A stretch of DNA of 64,000 nt, taken from Pantoea latae (GTDB taxonomy: Bacteria; Pseudomonadota; Gammaproteobacteria; Enterobacterales; Enterobacteriaceae). The stretch covers positions 1 to 64,000 of the forward strand of contig NZ_MWUE01000023.1 of NCBI RefSeq assembly GCF_002077695.1. The letters are read 5' to 3'. Shown in pieces: positions 1 through 10,339 of the stretch; the stretch's first letter is position 1, and every line of letters begins with the position of its first letter. Below the pieces are notes generated by a model. That model searched no databases and was not told where the DNA came from. It saw nothing but the letters and a program-made list of their open reading frames with translations. Both the position numbers and the translations under genes were made by a program.

Positions 1-43
1 CTCGAGTGCCCACACAGATTGTCTGATAAATTGTTAAAGAGCG
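1..43 (-). promoter_or_regulatory. rRNA operon leader with boxA antitermination site
   Basis: Read on the minus strand, this matches the leader that precedes 16S rRNA in enterobacteria, including the run GCTCTTTAACAATTTATCAG. The boxA-like core CGCTCTTTAACA lies at 32-43. The 16S gene itself lies beyond the left edge, so only the leader is present. BoxA is known to load the NusB/NusE antitermination complex on rRNA transcripts. Confidence 0.9.
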
Positions 44-82
44 GTGCAGTCAGCGGCTGAGCCTGCTGCTGCGAGGTGGCGT

Positions 83-110
83 ATATTACGCTACTCTCCT
101 TCGGAGTCAA
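83..110 (-). promoter_or_regulatory. rrn promoter P2
   Basis: On the minus strand the -35 is TTGACT (105-110) and the -10 is TAATAT (83-88), with a 16-base spacer. It lies about 40 bases upstream of boxA, in the position of rrn P2. Confidence 0.85.
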
Positions 111-204
111 CCCCTTTTTTCAGGGACTTCATCCGGCGACTCAGCTGCCTGAGTCTCCTGAACACCGCATTCCGTAAGCCGTTGTGCCGTGTCAGTGGAG
201 GCGC

Positions 205-252
205 ATTATAGGGAGTTCTTCCGGGCTGACAAGCATTTCTTTAAAAATAATT
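205..252 (-). promoter_or_regulatory. rrn promoter P1 with AT-rich upstream element
   Basis: On the minus strand the -35 is TTGTCA (227-232) and the -10 is TATAAT (205-210), with a 16-base spacer typical of rRNA P1. An A/T-rich stretch at about 235-252, just upstream of the -35, is placed like an UP element. hsrA reads away from this promoter on the other strand. Confidence 0.85.
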
Positions 253-422
253 ACTGCATGCCTCTTTTTTAAGCGAAAGGCGCAAAAGCAGGCGTTTTCC
301 GCTGAAAAACCGCACAGAAGCGGGCATTGCCGCTGGAAAATTGCCACAATAACGCGTCGTGCCGATGCTATGCTCTCTCTTCGGCCTCTCGCCCGCTACT
401 GACATATATAGAAGGATTTTCG

Positions 423-1826
423 ATGATACGATCCGCGCGCAGTATGGCCGGTTTGCCATGGATAGCCGCAATGGCGTTCTTTATGCAGGCACTGGACGCC
501 ACGATCCTCAACACCGCACTACCCGCCATCGCCACCAGTCTCGACCGCTCTCCTCTGGCTATGCAGTCCGCCGTAATCAGCTACACGCTTACCGTAGCTA
601 TGCTTATTCCCGTGAGCGGCTGGCTCGCCGACCGCTTCGGCACGCGCAAAGTGTTTATCATCGCCGTTTCGCTCTTTACGCTCGGTTCGCTGGCCTGCGC
701 CCTGTCGCAGTCGCTGATGGTGCTGGTCATTTCACGCATCGTGCAGGGTGTCGGCGGGGCGATGATGATGCCGGTGGCGCGTCTGGCGCTGCTGCGTGCC
801 TATCCGCGTAGCGAACTCCTGCCGGTACTGAACTTCGTCACCATGCCTGGCCTGGTCGGCCCGATCCTTGGGCCGCTGCTGGGCGGCCTGCTGGTCACCT
901 ATGCGACCTGGCACTGGATATTCTTAATCAACATTCCCGTCGGCATTCTTGGCATTTTGTATGCGCGCAAATATATGCCTGATTTTACCTTGCCCAAACG
1001 CCGCTTCGATTTTCTCGGCTTTCTGCTGTTTGGTGCCGGGCTGGTGCTGCTGTCGATCGGCATCGAGCTGTTCGGCGAGCGTATCGTCTCCGCCTGGCTC
1101 GCTTCCGGCGTGCTGATCGCCGGCGTGCTACTGCTGCTCCTTTATATAGTCCATGCGCGCCGTCACCCTGCCCCTCTGATCAGCCTGCCGATGTTTAAAA
1201 CGCGCACCTTCTCGGTCGGCATTATCGGCAATATCGCCTCGCGCCTCGGCACCGGCTGCGTGCCTTTTCTGATGCCGCTGATGCTACAGGTGGGATTTGG
1301 CTTCTCGGCGGTGGTGGCGGGCTGCATGATGGCGCCGACGGCAGTCGGCTCGATTCTGGCGAAATCCACGGTGACGCAGGTGCTGCGCCTGTTCGGCTAT
1401 CGCCGCACGCTGGTCGGCATCACCGTGATCATCGGCATTCTGATTGCCAGCTTTTCGCTGCAGTCGCCGTCTGAAAGCGTTGTGTTGCTGTTGCTGCCGC
1501 TGTTTATTCTCGGCATGTCGATGTCAACGCAGTTTACGGCGATGAACACCATTACGCTGGCCGACCTGAATGATGAGAACGCCAGCGGCGGCAACAGCGT
1601 GCTGGCAGTGACGCAGCAGCTGTCGATCAGTTTCGGCGTCGCAGTGAGCGCGGCGGTGCTGCGCTTTTATCAGGAATTTGAAACCGGCACCGTCGAGCAG
1701 TTCCACGCCACTTTCCTGACAATGGGCATCGTTACGGTGATCTCCGCCTTTACCTTTGCGCTGCTGCGCCCCGGCGACGGCCGTCACCTGATCACCAACC
1801 GCGATAAAAAGAAGAAAACCGCCTAG
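423..1826 (+). CDS. hsrA: MFS multidrug-type efflux transporter HsrA
   Basis: A 467-residue inner-membrane protein of the DHA2 (14-helix) drug:proton antiporter family. Residues 8-20 ([13 protein letters not shown]) and the motif [10 protein letters not shown] between helices 2 and 3 match the E. coli HsrA (YieO) sequence I recall. The ATG at 423 follows AGAAGGA at a good distance; the frame stays open upstream to 327 but lacks a ribosome site there. It sits next to the rbs operon, as in E. coli. The stop overlaps the convergent rbsR stop. The yieP regulator that accompanies hsrA in E. coli is absent between it and the rRNA operon. The substrate is not evident. Confidence 0.93.
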   Translation: MIRSARSMAGLPWIAAMAFFMQALDATILNTALPAIATSLDRSPLAMQSAVISYTLTVAMLIPVSGWLADRFGTRKVFIIAVSLFTLGSLACALSQSLMVLVISRIVQGVGGAMMMPVARLALLRAYPRSELLPVLNFVTMPGLVGPILGPLLGGLLVTYATWHWIFLINIPVGILGILYARKYMPDFTLPKRRFDFLGFLLFGAGLVLLSIGIELFGERIVSAWLASGVLIAGVLLLLLYIVHARRHPAPLISLPMFKTRTFSVGIIGNIASRLGTGCVPFLMPLMLQVGFGFSAVVAGCMMAPTAVGSILAKSTVTQVLRLFGYRRTLVGITVIIGILIASFSLQSPSESVVLLLLPLFILGMSMSTQFTAMNTITLADLNDENASGGNSVLAVTQQLSISFGVAVSAAVLRFYQEFETGTVEQFHATFLTMGIVTVISAFTFALLRPGDGRHLITNRDKKKKTA

Positions 1827-2815
1827 CTCGAGGCGCGAACCACCAGCTCCGGCGTCAGCACCAGGGTTTGCTGGCTGGCGTCGGGGTCCGCCAGGCGATG
1901 AAGTAAGGTATCAATCGCCAGCTGGCCCAGCTCATCTTTCGGCTGGTGAATAGTCGTCAGCGGCGGCGTCAGGTAGCGCGCCAGCTCGATATCGTCATAG
2001 CCCATCACCGCGATATCCTGCGGAATGCGCAGACCCGCTTCAAACAGCGCGTGATAGACGCCGACTGCCATCGCATCATTGCTGGCGAACACCGCCTGCG
2101 GCGGCGTCTCCAGCGCCAGCAGCGCCGTCATGGCGCTGTAGCCACCCTGAAATTCGAAATCACTGTTGATCACATAGCCGGCCGGGATTGCCAGGCCATT
2201 TTTTTCCATCGCATGGTAGTAGCCCTGAAGGCGCATGCGCCCCGGGGTTTTATCCAGCGGGCCGGAAATGCAGGCGATGCGGGTATAGCCGCGATCGATC
2301 AGATGCTGCGTCGCCATCTCACCGCCGAGCAGCGCATTATCCTGAATAATGTCGCCGCGCCCTTCAAACGGCGCCCAGTCCATCATTACGGTGGGGATAG
2401 CAGGATAGCGGTTAAGGATCGCCGCCGACGGCAGATGGCTTTCGGTGCACATGATCAGCAGTCCGTCGACGCGCTTTTGCAGCAGCGTTTCCAGGCTGCG
2501 GTTCATGCGCTCTTCGTCGCCCGCCGTGTTGCAGAGGATCAGGCTGTAACCGCGCTCGTAGCAGCTCTCTTCAACGCCGCGCACCACTTCAGCGTAGAAC
2601 GGGTTGCTGCTGGCGGTCAGCAGCATGCCGATGGTGTGCGTCTGGTTAAGCTTGAGGCTGCGCGCCAGCGCCGAGGGCGCATAGTTGAGCGCGCTGATCG
2701 CCCGGTCGACTTTCTCGCGCACCGCCTCGCTGACGAAACGGTTGTTGTTGATCACGTGCGAGACGGTAGAGGTGGAGACGCCCGCCATGCGGGCGACATC
2801 TTTCATGGTCGCCAA
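1823..2815 (-). CDS. rbsR: Ribose operon repressor RbsR (LacI family)
   Basis: A 330-residue LacI/GalR-type repressor. The N-terminal helix-turn-helix and hinge are at residues 2-60 ([19 protein letters not shown], then the [10 protein letters not shown] hinge). The periplasmic-binding-protein-like effector domain fills the rest. It represses the rbs operon and releases DNA when ribose binds. It starts only 3 bases after the rbsK stop, so it is co-transcribed as the last gene. Two palindromes upstream of rbsD fit its operators. Its TAG stop shares the palindrome CTAG with the hsrA stop. Confidence 0.96.
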   Translation of the reverse strand: MATMKDVARMAGVSTSTVSHVINNNRFVSEAVREKVDRAISALNYAPSALARSLKLNQTHTIGMLLTASSNPFYAEVVRGVEESCYERGYSLILCNTAGDEERMNRSLETLLQKRVDGLLIMCTESHLPSAAILNRYPAIPTVMMDWAPFEGRGDIIQDNALLGGEMATQHLIDRGYTRIACISGPLDKTPGRMRLQGYYHAMEKNGLAIPAGYVINSDFEFQGGYSAMTALLALETPPQAVFASNDAMAVGVYHALFEAGLRIPQDIAVMGYDDIELARYLTPPLTTIHQPKDELGQLAIDTLLHRLADPDASQQTLVLTPELVVRASS

Positions 2816-2818
2816 GGC

Positions 2819-3748
2819 TTAACCCTGCTGAAGTAAAAAGTCGTCGATTTCCGCGCGCCACGGCACGGAGGGCTGCGCGCCTGGACGAGTGACGGCAATC
2901 GCCGCCGCCGCATGGGCGAAGCGCACCGCGTCATGCAGGCTTTTGCCTTCCAGCCGCGCCGTGATAAACGCGCCGTTAAAGGTATCTCCAGCCGCAATAG
3001 TGTCTACCGCCTTCACCGTAAAGCCGGCGATGCGCTGCCCTTTGCCCTGCTCGCTCAGCCAGACGCCGCGGCGTCCCAAGGTAATCAGCACGGTAGCAAT
3101 GCCTTTAGCGTGCAGCGCCTCGGCGGCGCGCGCGGCGTCGTCATCGCTGGCAACGGCGATGCCGGTCAGGCTTTCCGCTTCGGTTTCATTCGGCGTAATG
3201 ATATCCACCAGCGCCAGCAGTTCGTCATCGAGCGACGTTGCCGGCGCGGGATTAAGGATCACCTGCGTCTGATGCGCGCGCGCGATCTTCGCCGCAGCCA
3301 GCACGCTTTCCAGCGGCGACTCCAGCTGCATCAGCAGCGCCGACGCGTCCGCAATAACCTGCTGATGGCGCGCGACGCAGTCGGGCGTCAGAGCCGCATT
3401 GGCGCCGGCGCAGATGCCGATGCTGTTCTCCCCTTCGCCGTTGACGAAAATCAGCGCCACGCCGGTCGGTTCACCGCTGACGGTTTCCACCGACGCGGTA
3501 TCGATACGGTCCTGCGCCAGCTGCGCGCGGATGCGTTCGCCGATGGCGTCGTCGCCAAGGCAGGCGATAAAGGCGATGTCCGCACCAGCGCGTCCTGCCG
3601 CCACCGCCTGATTGGCCCCTTTGCCGCCAAACGCCACGTTATACTGCTCCCCGATCACCGTTTCGCCGGGACGGGGAAAGTGCGTCAGGTTAAGAATGTG
3701 GTCAGCATTAATGCTGCCGAGAACGGCCAGTTTTGCGCTTTTGCTCAT
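2819..3748 (-). CDS. rbsK: Ribokinase RbsK
   Basis: A 309-residue PfkB-family sugar kinase that phosphorylates D-ribose to ribose 5-phosphate in the cytoplasm. The N-terminal substrate motif GGKGANQAVAAGRAGA and the C-terminal signature with the catalytic aspartate (TIAAGDTFNGAF) are both visible. Length equals the E. coli enzyme. It follows rbsB after a 66-base gap carrying a hairpin that probably lowers its expression relative to the binding protein. Confidence 0.97.
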   Translation of the reverse strand: MSKSAKLAVLGSINADHILNLTHFPRPGETVIGEQYNVAFGGKGANQAVAAGRAGADIAFIACLGDDAIGERIRAQLAQDRIDTASVETVSGEPTGVALIFVNGEGENSIGICAGANAALTPDCVARHQQVIADASALLMQLESPLESVLAAAKIARAHQTQVILNPAPATSLDDELLALVDIITPNETEAESLTGIAVASDDDAARAAEALHAKGIATVLITLGRRGVWLSEQGKGQRIAGFTVKAVDTIAAGDTFNGAFITARLEGKSLHDAVRFAHAAAAIAVTRPGAQPSVPWRAEIDDFLLQQG

Positions 3749-3768
3749 AGGGTGTGATCCAGAAAGAG

Positions 3769-3794
3769 TGCGCCACCGGTTTAAGGGTGGCGCA
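3769..3794 (-). other. Intercistronic hairpin rbsB-rbsK
   Basis: A perfect 9-bp inverted repeat, TGCGCCACC (3769-3777) and GGTGGCGCA (3786-3794), lies between rbsB and rbsK. There is no U-tract at its end. A stem here would shield the rbsB message from 3' exonucleases and partly uncouple kinase from binding-protein levels. Confidence 0.6.
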
Positions 3795-3814
3795 TTGCCC
3801 TGCTTTTCTTTGAG

Positions 3815-4693
3815 TTATTTGGTGACCAGTTTCAGGTCAACGGGATTGATGCCCTGCACTTTTTCACCTTTCAGCACTTTATCGGCGGTATCCACGCCAA
3901 TCATGCCGATCTTATCCGGCATCTGAGCGACCGTCGCCGCCAGCTTGCCGCCTTCGACCGCTTTCACGCCGTCAGCGGTGCCGTCAAAGCCGACTACCAC
4001 GACATCAGATTTCCCGGCGGTTTGCAATGCGCGTAACGCGCCAAGCGCCATTTCATCATTTTGCGCAAACACCGCCTGCACGTCCGGATGCGCCTGCAGC
4101 AGGTTCTGCATCACGTTCAGGCCTTTGGTGCGATCGAAGTCCGCCGGCTGGCTCGCCAGCACCTGAAATTTATGCGCGTCTGACGCCTGCTTAAAGCCTT
4201 CGCCGCGCTCGCGCGCCGCCGAGGTGCCGGCAATGCCCTGCAGTTCGATAATTTTCGCGCTGTCGCCCAGACGCTTAGCAATGTAGTCGCCCGCCATTTT
4301 TCCGCCGAAGCGGTTGTCAGAGGCGACATGGCTCACCACCTTGCCCTGCGCCGCCACGCGGTCCAGCGTGATCACCGGGATATTAGCCTGGTTGGCCATT
4401 TTCACCGCGTTGCCGACCGCATCGGAGTCGGTAGGGTTGATCAGCAGCAGTTTTGCGCCGCGCACGGTGAGATCCTGCACGTTAGCCAGCTCTTTTGCCG
4501 GGTTGTTCTGCGAATCGAGCACCACCAGGTTGTAGCCCAGTTTGTCAGCCTCTTTCTGCGCGCCCTCTTTCAGCGAGACGAAGAAGGGGTTATTCAGCGT
4601 AGACACCACCAGCGCGATGGTATCTTTCGCCACTGCGCTGGCGCTCAATGTCGCGCCGAGGATCACAGCCAGTGCGGTCAACTTTTTCATCAT
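3815..4693 (-). CDS. rbsB: Ribose-binding periplasmic protein RbsB
   Basis: A 292-residue periplasmic binding protein. A Sec signal peptide ending near ASAVAK (residues 18-23) precedes the mature start [16 protein letters not shown], which is nearly identical to E. coli RbsB. It captures ribose and delivers it to the RbsA/RbsC transporter; in E. coli it is also the ligand presented to the chemoreceptor Trg. It follows rbsC after 23 bases. Confidence 0.97.
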   Translation of the reverse strand: MMKKLTALAVILGATLSASAVAKDTIALVVSTLNNPFFVSLKEGAQKEADKLGYNLVVLDSQNNPAKELANVQDLTVRGAKLLLINPTDSDAVGNAVKMANQANIPVITLDRVAAQGKVVSHVASDNRFGGKMAGDYIAKRLGDSAKIIELQGIAGTSAARERGEGFKQASDAHKFQVLASQPADFDRTKGLNVMQNLLQAHPDVQAVFAQNDEMALGALRALQTAGKSDVVVVGFDGTADGVKAVEGGKLAATVAQMPDKIGMIGVDTADKVLKGEKVQGINPVDLKLVTK

Positions 4694-4716
4694 TTCATCC
4701 TGTGTAAAGGTCAGAG

Positions 4717-5688
4717 TTATTTGCTGCTTTTGTTATCTACCAGCACCGCCAGCAGGATGACCACCGCTTTAACGATCATCTGGTAGTAGGAAGAGACGCC
4801 CATCAGGTTCAGGCCGTTATTGAGAAAGCCGAGGATCAGCGCGCCGATCAGGGTGCCCATAATGCGCCCTTTGCCGCCCGCCAGGCTGGTGCCGCCCAGC
4901 ACCACCGCCGCGATAGCATCCAGCTCGTAGCCGGTGCCCGCCGTCGGCTGCGCGGAAGAGAGGCGCGCCACTTCAATCGTGCCCGCCAGCGCCGCCAGCA
5001 TGCCGCTCAGGGCATAGACGATCACTTTTACGCGGTTCACGTTGATGCCGGAGAGGCGCGTCGCCGCTTCATTGCCGCCCAGCGCGTAGATATAGCGGCC
5101 GAGGCGCGTGTGGTGCAGCATGTACCAGGCGAGCAGGAAGACGACGGCCATCAGCCACACCGGCGTCGGAATGCCCAGCGGACGACCAATGCCGAACCAG
5201 CCGAAGAGATCGGCGTTGTCGTTGAAGCCGGTGTTGATCGGGCTGCCGTCGGTGTAAACCATGGTGACGCCGCGCAGCAGCAGCATCATCACCAGCGTGG
5301 CGATAAAGGCCTGCACCTTGCCGCGTGCGACGATGGTGCCGGTCACGGCGCCGATAGCCGCTCCCAGCGCCAGCGCGCCCGCCACCGCCACCAGCGCGTT
5401 CACCTCCATGCCCACCAGCGAGGCGGCGACCGCACCCGTCAGCGCCAGCAGCGATCCCACCGAGAGATCGATGCCGGAGGTCAGGATCACCAGCGTCATG
5501 CCGACCGCCATAATGGCGTTGACCGAGGTCTGCTGCAGAATATTGAACAGGTTCGCTACGGTGAAGAAGTTAGGACTCTGGCTTGCCACCACCGCGATCA
5601 ACACGATGAGCGCAATCAGGGATTTCTGCTCCATCAGCCAGGCTTTGCTAAACCAGCGACGGCTGGACGGTAAGGTTTGGGTACTCAT
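4717..5688 (-). CDS. rbsC: Ribose ABC transporter permease RbsC
   Basis: A 323-residue hydrophobic inner-membrane permease of the carbohydrate uptake transporter-2 family with about eight to ten membrane helices. The conserved segment [20 protein letters not shown] near the C-terminus is the family loop that contacts the ATPase. Its start overlaps the rbsA stop by 4 bases (ATGA), indicating translational coupling. It forms the membrane channel of the ribose importer. Confidence 0.97.
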   Translation of the reverse strand: MSTQTLPSSRRWFSKAWLMEQKSLIALIVLIAVVASQSPNFFTVANLFNILQQTSVNAIMAVGMTLVILTSGIDLSVGSLLALTGAVAASLVGMEVNALVAVAGALALGAAIGAVTGTIVARGKVQAFIATLVMMLLLRGVTMVYTDGSPINTGFNDNADLFGWFGIGRPLGIPTPVWLMAVVFLLAWYMLHHTRLGRYIYALGGNEAATRLSGINVNRVKVIVYALSGMLAALAGTIEVARLSSAQPTAGTGYELDAIAAVVLGGTSLAGGKGRIMGTLIGALILGFLNNGLNLMGVSSYYQMIVKAVVILLAVLVDNKSSK

Positions 5689-7190
5689 ACAACTAAATCC
5701 TCGCTGTGTTGCTTGCCGACGGCTGCCGCCATTAACGATTCCTGCGTCGCCTGCTCACGGGTAAATTCGCCGCCTGAGCGGCCTTCATGCATCACCAGGA
5801 TGCGGTCGCTCATGCCGAGCACTTCCGGCATCTCCGACGACACCAGGATGATGCTCAGCCCTTCGGCCTTGAACTGGTTGATCAGCTGGTAAATCTCTTT
5901 TTTCGCCCCGACGTCAACGCCGCGCGTCGGTTCGTCCAGGATCAGCACGTTGGGACGCGTCATCAGCCCGCGCGCGATGGCCACTTTCTGCTGATTGCCG
6001 CCGGAAAGCAGGCCGATCGCCTGATCCATCGACGGCGTTTTGATATTGAACAGCCGGATAAAATCGCCCACCGCCAGCTGTTCAGCGGCGTGTTTTAGCG
6101 CGCCGCCGTGGCTGAAGTAGCGCAGCGCGGTCAGCGACATGTTCTCTTTTACCGACATCCCCAGCACCAGCCCGTCGCGTTTGCGGTCTTCGGAGATGTA
6201 GACGATGCCGCTGGCCAGCCCGTCCTGCGGCGCGCGTGTCGTCACTTCACGACCGTCGAGCCAGACGCGGCCTTTGCTGCGCGGCAAGGCGCCGTAGAGT
6301 AGCTTCATCAGTTCAGTGCGTCCGGCGCCCATCAGCCCGGAAACGCCGAGGATTTCACCTTTGCGCAGCGTAAAGCTGACGTCGTGCACGCCCGGCCCGC
6401 TCAGGTTCTCAACCTTAAGGCGAACGTCGCCCGGCGTTTGATCGAGGCGCGGATACTGATCTTCCAGCTTGCGGCCGACCATCATCTCGATCAGGCTCTC
6501 TTCGCTGAGATCCTTCACCGGGCGCTCGGCGATAAACTGCCCGTCGCGGAACACCGTGACGTCGTCGCAAATCTCGAAGATCTCTTTCATGCGGTGAGAG
6601 ATATAGACAATGCCGCAGCCCTGCGCCTTCAGCTCGTTGATGACGCGAAACAGCGACAGGGTTTCGGTATCAGTCAGCGCGTCGGTCGGCTCATCCATGA
6701 TGATCACCTGCGACTTAAAGCTCAGGACCTTGGCGATCTCCACCATCTGCTGATCGCCAATCGAGAGATCGCCCACCAGCTTGTGGCTGTTGAAGCGCAG
6801 GTTAAGACGCTTCAGCAGCGCGTCCGCCTCGGCATACATCCGCTTCCAGTCGATGCGGCCGAAGCGGTTAACGAATTCGCGGCCCAGGAAGATGTTCTCC
6901 GCCACGGTCAGCTGGGGGATCAGGTTCAGCTCCTGATGAATAATGCCAATGCCCGCCTCCTGCGACGCCTTGGGGCCGCTGAAGGTGGTCTCTTCGCCGA
7001 GCCAGCGCAGCGAACCCGCGTCGCGGCTGTAGATGCCGGTCAGCACCTTCATCATGGTGGACTTGCCGGCGCCGTTCTCGCCGACCAGCGCCATCACGCG
7101 TCCCGGATAGACCGCCAGCGACGCGTTCTTTAACGCCTTTACGCCGGGAAAGGATTTTTCAATCCCCTGGAGCTGTAATAAGGGTTGCAT
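5685..7190 (-). CDS. rbsA: Ribose ABC transporter ATP-binding protein RbsA
   Basis: A 501-residue fused double ABC ATPase. The N-terminal half has Walker [10 protein letters not shown] and signature [13 protein letters not shown]. The C-terminal half has a degenerate Walker A (GLMGAGRTE) and signature [14 protein letters not shown]. This asymmetry is normal for RbsA and its relatives. It powers ribose import with RbsC and RbsB. It begins 7 bases after rbsD. Confidence 0.97.
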   Translation of the reverse strand: MQPLLQLQGIEKSFPGVKALKNASLAVYPGRVMALVGENGAGKSTMMKVLTGIYSRDAGSLRWLGEETTFSGPKASQEAGIGIIHQELNLIPQLTVAENIFLGREFVNRFGRIDWKRMYAEADALLKRLNLRFNSHKLVGDLSIGDQQMVEIAKVLSFKSQVIIMDEPTDALTDTETLSLFRVINELKAQGCGIVYISHRMKEIFEICDDVTVFRDGQFIAERPVKDLSEESLIEMMVGRKLEDQYPRLDQTPGDVRLKVENLSGPGVHDVSFTLRKGEILGVSGLMGAGRTELMKLLYGALPRSKGRVWLDGREVTTRAPQDGLASGIVYISEDRKRDGLVLGMSVKENMSLTALRYFSHGGALKHAAEQLAVGDFIRLFNIKTPSMDQAIGLLSGGNQQKVAIARGLMTRPNVLILDEPTRGVDVGAKKEIYQLINQFKAEGLSIILVSSEMPEVLGMSDRILVMHEGRSGGEFTREQATQESLMAAAVGKQHSEDLVV

Positions 7191-7197
7191 AACGGCC

Positions 7198-7617
7198 TCA
7201 GAAGGTGACGCCAGCGCTCAGGATGACATTCGCAAACGGAGAGCACTCTCCGCTGCGAATGACCGCCTGACTGCGTTGCGTCTGTTGTTTGAACTGTTCG
7301 TGGCTGATGTAGCGTACGGCGATGTTATTTCCCTGGTGCTGTTGCAAGGCTTCGAGCACGGCGAGAAGTTCACTGTGGAGCTGCGGATTATGCTGCTTGA
7401 TCTCCTCCGCTATCAGGGCGCTTTCCACCTGCATCTCCAGCGTGACAGCCTGCACCACCTGCATAAAATCGGGCGTGCCCGGCGTCAGCGCCAGATCGAT
7501 GCGCTGCGGCCCTGCCGGGATCGGCAAGCCGGCATCGGCAATGGTCAGCGTATCCGTATGGCCCAGGCGGGCAATCACGTAAGAGAGTTCAGCGTTTAAC
7601 AGGCGACCTTTTTTCAT
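7198..7617 (-). CDS. rbsD: D-ribose pyranase RbsD
   Basis: A 139-residue enzyme interconverting pyranose and furanose forms of ribose so that the kinase receives its substrate. The N-terminus [20 protein letters not shown] and the conserved His20 match the family. It is the first gene of rbsDACBKR, and its ATG follows CTCCAGAG-type leader sequence immediately downstream of the RbsR operator. Confidence 0.96.
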   Translation of the reverse strand: MKKGRLLNAELSYVIARLGHTDTLTIADAGLPIPAGPQRIDLALTPGTPDFMQVVQAVTLEMQVESALIAEEIKQHNPQLHSELLAVLEALQQHQGNNIAVRYISHEQFKQQTQRSQAVIRSGECSPFANVILSAGVTF

Positions 7618-7629
7618 TTTCTGCTCCAG

Positions 7630-7645
7630 AGCGAAACGTTTCGCT
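7630..7645. promoter_or_regulatory. RbsR operator, proximal
   Basis: The perfect 16-bp palindrome AGCGAAACGTTTCGCT lies just downstream of the rbs -10, between the promoter and rbsD. It matches the E. coli rbs operator core I recall. Confidence 0.88.
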
Positions 7646-7651
7646 CGCGGC

Positions 7652-7679
7652 AGTGTATGAAATAGCGGCGGTAACTCAA
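7652..7679 (-). promoter_or_regulatory. rbs operon promoter
   Basis: On the minus strand: -35 TTGAGT (7674-7679), 16-base spacer, -10 TACACT (7652-7657). Transcription would start near 7645, at the edge of the proximal RbsR operator, so a bound repressor would block initiation. Confidence 0.7.
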
Positions 7680-7708
7680 CGGGAGAGATCGAGAAGTGTG
7701 ATCGCTAT

Positions 7709-7720
7709 CGAAACGTTTCG
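7709..7720. promoter_or_regulatory. RbsR operator, distal
   Basis: The perfect 12-bp palindrome CGAAACGTTTCG repeats the core of the proximal operator, with centres 77 bp apart. It sits upstream of the rbs -35, between rbs and the ygiW stop. It may assist repression by DNA looping. Confidence 0.7.
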
Positions 7721-7787
7721 CTCACGCGCGCAGGAATTTGGTTTAGGAGAGAGAGCGGGCCGCTGACGCAGCCCGGCAGGAAGGGTA

Positions 7788-8183
7788 TTACGGCGCTTTG
7801 CGCACCTGTTTCACGTCAAGCTCGATGCTGTTGAAATCTTTGTCCAGTTCGCCCGTCAGCTCAACGCGATCTTTCGGCGTAATCGTCAGACCATCCCAGC
7901 GCTTGTGGTCGATCTCGACTTTCATGGTGCCTGTGGCGTCGCGGAACAGATAGTCCTCATCGCCGATCTGCTTCTCCAGCTGGCCGCGTACGGTGATCCA
8001 GCTGTCATCTTTCATCTCTTCCGCCTGCTTAACGGTGACGACGCTGCTCTGATCGTTTTGAAAACCGCCCTGTTTCGCCTGAACAGCTGGCGCATTCGTA
8101 TCGACAAATCCGCCCTGCGTGGCAGCGAAAACCGGCGCGCTGGTCAGCGCGAAAATAGCGAGAAGTGCGGCATGTTTTTTCAT
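7788..8183 (-). CDS. ygiW: YgiW-family periplasmic OB-fold protein
   Basis: A 131-residue exported protein. The signal peptide is residues 1-20, ending PVFA before ATQGGF. The mature part is the small bacterial OB-fold (BOF) domain, with the family features DDSWITVRGQ and DYLFRDATGTMKVEID. Homologues (YgiW/VisP) are periplasmic stress proteins. It is divergent from qseBC, the same pairing as in E. coli, but the trio here lies beside rbs. A QseB-like box in the shared 162-bp spacer suggests control by that regulator. Confidence 0.9.
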   Translation of the reverse strand: MKKHAALLAIFALTSAPVFAATQGGFVDTNAPAVQAKQGGFQNDQSSVVTVKQAEEMKDDSWITVRGQLEKQIGDEDYLFRDATGTMKVEIDHKRWDGLTITPKDRVELTGELDKDFNSIELDVKQVRKAP

Positions 8184-8242
8184 CTTTTACCCCTGTGTCC
8201 ATGAATGTAGGTGTGCGATGTCCTCAATTACAGCAGGAACTT

Positions 8243-8258
8243 CTTAACAGGATCTTAA
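8243..8258 (+). promoter_or_regulatory. QseB/PmrA-type direct repeat
   Basis: CTTAA (8243-8247), six bases, CTTAA (8254-8258): the direct-repeat layout recognised by PmrA/QseB-class response regulators. It lies between the divergent ygiW and qseB, about 88 bases before qseB, so autoregulation is likely. Confidence 0.6.
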
Positions 8259-8345
8259 GGGACAAAAATAGGCGAAAAGTCGCGATATAGCCTGTACAAG
8301 CCGCGTTCTGCTTCGTATAAAGCTTTTTCGGATAAAGGAGAGCAT

Positions 8346-9008
8346 ATGCGTATCTTACTGATCGAGGACGATCGGCTGATTGGCGACGGCATCAAGGCAG
8401 GCCTGGGCAAACTGGGCTTTAGCGTTGACTGGTTTGTTTCCGGCGATGAGGGTTTCGCCGCGCTGGAGGCCGCGCCCTGGGATGCGGTAATCCTCGACCT
8501 GTCGCTGCCGCAGCGCGACGGCCTCGATATTCTGCGCGCCTGGCGGCAGCAGGGCGCGGACGTGCCGGTGCTGATCCTGACCGCGCGCGACGCGCTCGAT
8601 CAGCGTGTCGAAGGCTTGCAGCTGGGCGCGGACGACTATCTCTGCAAACCTTTCGCCCTGACAGAAGTCGCCGCGCGGCTACAGGCACTTATCCGCCGCC
8701 GCCACGGCCAGCTGCAGCCGGAACTGCGTCACGGTAGCGTCATTATGCAGCCCGCCAGCCACAGCGTAACGCGGGATGGCGAAGCTGTAACCTTGAAAAG
8801 CCGGGAGCTGGCGCTGCTGGAGCTCTTTCTACGCCATCCCGGCCGGGTGCTGACGCGTGCGCAGCTGGAGGAGAAGCTTTACAGCTGGGACGCCGACGTC
8901 TCCAGCAACGCGGTTGAAGTGCATATTCATCACCTGCGCAAAAAACTCGGCGTCGCCTTTATCCGCACCGTGCACGGCGTCGGCTATACCCTGGGAGAGG
9001 CGGAATGA
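8346..9008 (+). CDS. qseB: Response regulator QseB
   Basis: A 220-residue OmpR-class response regulator. The receiver domain has the acidic pair at 8-9, phosphoacceptor Asp51 (VILDLSLP) and Lys101. The C-terminal winged helix contains [16 protein letters not shown]. The sequence tracks E. coli QseB closely (MRILLIEDD, then [11 protein letters not shown]). Its ATG follows AAGGAGAGC. The stop overlaps the qseC start by 4 bases, so regulator and kinase are translationally coupled. Confidence 0.92.
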   Translation: MRILLIEDDRLIGDGIKAGLGKLGFSVDWFVSGDEGFAALEAAPWDAVILDLSLPQRDGLDILRAWRQQGADVPVLILTARDALDQRVEGLQLGADDYLCKPFALTEVAARLQALIRRRHGQLQPELRHGSVIMQPASHSVTRDGEAVTLKSRELALLELFLRHPGRVLTRAQLEEKLYSWDADVSSNAVEVHIHHLRKKLGVAFIRTVHGVGYTLGEAE

Positions 9009-10336
9009 GCCTGTTTCTCCGGCTCGGCGTCGGCTTCGTGCTGCTGCTCGGCCTCTGCTGGGGCAGCGCCAGCCTGAGCGCCTGGTTCCAGACGCGCGAC
9101 ACCATCAACGAGCTGTTCGACACGCAGCAGCTGCTGTTCGCCAAGCGCCTGATCACGCTCGATCTCACCGCGCCCGAACGCGCCGCGCTGCCGAAAAACA
9201 AGGCGCTGCTGCGCCATCATCGCGGCGATCAGGATGACGACGCCCTCGCCTTCGCCATTTTCACCCGCGACGGCCGGCCAGTGCTGAACGACGGCGAAAA
9301 CGGCCGCAGGCTGCCGTTCGACGCCGAGGCGCAGGGATTTCACGACGGTCAGCTCACCGACGATGATGATGCCTGGCGCTTTGTCTGGCTAACGACGCCG
9401 GATGGTCAGCATCGCATCGTGGTCGGCCAGGAGTGGGAATACCGCGACGATATGGCGCAAGCGCTGGTGCAGAGCAGCATTCTGCCCTGGCTGATTGCGC
9501 TGCCATTGATGCTGCTGCTGTTGCTTGGGCTGGTGTGGCGCGAGCTGCGCCCGCTGAAGCGCATCACCCAACTTCTGGCGCAGCGCGCGCCGGACGACGA
9601 CGCACCGCTGAACGCCGGCCGGGTGCCGCAGGAAGTTAAGCCGCTAACCGAGGCGCTGAACGGGCTGTTCAGCCGCATCGGCGCGATGGTGCAGCGCGAG
9701 CGCCGTTTTACCGCCGACGCCGCCCATGAGCTGCGCAGCCCGCTGGCGGCGCTGCGCGTGCAGAGTGAGGTGGTGCAGCTGGCGGCAGACGATGCGGCGA
9801 TGCGGCAGCACGCCTTGCAGCAGCTGGACGCCGGCATTCAGCGCGCCACGCGGCTGGTGGATCAGCTGCTGGCGCTGTCGCGCGCCGAGGCCGATGACGC
9901 GCGCGGCGCGTTTCAGCCTGTCGACCTGCAACGCCTGCTGCAGACGGCGCTGGCCGAACAGCTGCCGCACGCCGATCGCGCGGGCGTCGCGCTGCGTCTG
10001 GAAAGCCGCGCCGAACCGGTGATACAGGGCCATCCGCTGCTGCTGTCGCTGCTGGTGCGCAACCTGCTGGACAACGCCATCCGCTACACGCCTGAAGGCA
10101 GCGAAGTCAGGATAGTGCTGGAGAGCCGCAGCATATGCGTCGAAGATAACGGCAAGGGATTAAGCGAGGCGGAGATGCAGCGTCTGGGTGAACGCTTCTG
10201 GCGGCCGCCGGGGCAGGAGAAGAGCGGCAGCGGGCTGGGCCTGTCGATTGTGCGCAACGTCGCGCAGCTGCACGGCATGCGGCTCAGCTTTAGCCAGCGG
10301 CAGGGCGGCGGATTGCTCGTCGCCCTGCGCTGGTAA
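9005..10336 (+). CDS. qseC: Sensor histidine kinase QseC
   Basis: A 443-residue inner-membrane sensor kinase. Helix 1 is at about residues 5-25 and helix 2 at 158-177, flanking a periplasmic sensor of about 130 residues. A HAMP-like linker precedes the phosphoacceptor His241 ([12 protein letters not shown]). The ATPase has the N box ([10 protein letters not shown]), VEDNGKGL and GSGLGLSI. It is expected to phosphorylate QseB. Its stop is 3 bases from the convergent kup stop. Confidence 0.9.
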   Translation: MSLFLRLGVGFVLLLGLCWGSASLSAWFQTRDTINELFDTQQLLFAKRLITLDLTAPERAALPKNKALLRHHRGDQDDDALAFAIFTRDGRPVLNDGENGRRLPFDAEAQGFHDGQLTDDDDAWRFVWLTTPDGQHRIVVGQEWEYRDDMAQALVQSSILPWLIALPLMLLLLLGLVWRELRPLKRITQLLAQRAPDDDAPLNAGRVPQEVKPLTEALNGLFSRIGAMVQRERRFTADAAHELRSPLAALRVQSEVVQLAADDAAMRQHALQQLDAGIQRATRLVDQLLALSRAEADDARGAFQPVDLQRLLQTALAEQLPHADRAGVALRLESRAEPVIQGHPLLLSLLVRNLLDNAIRYTPEGSEVRIVLESRSICVEDNGKGLSEAEMQRLGERFWRPPGQEKSGSGLGLSIVRNVAQLHGMRLSFSQRQGGGLLVALRW

Positions 10337-10339
10337 CCG

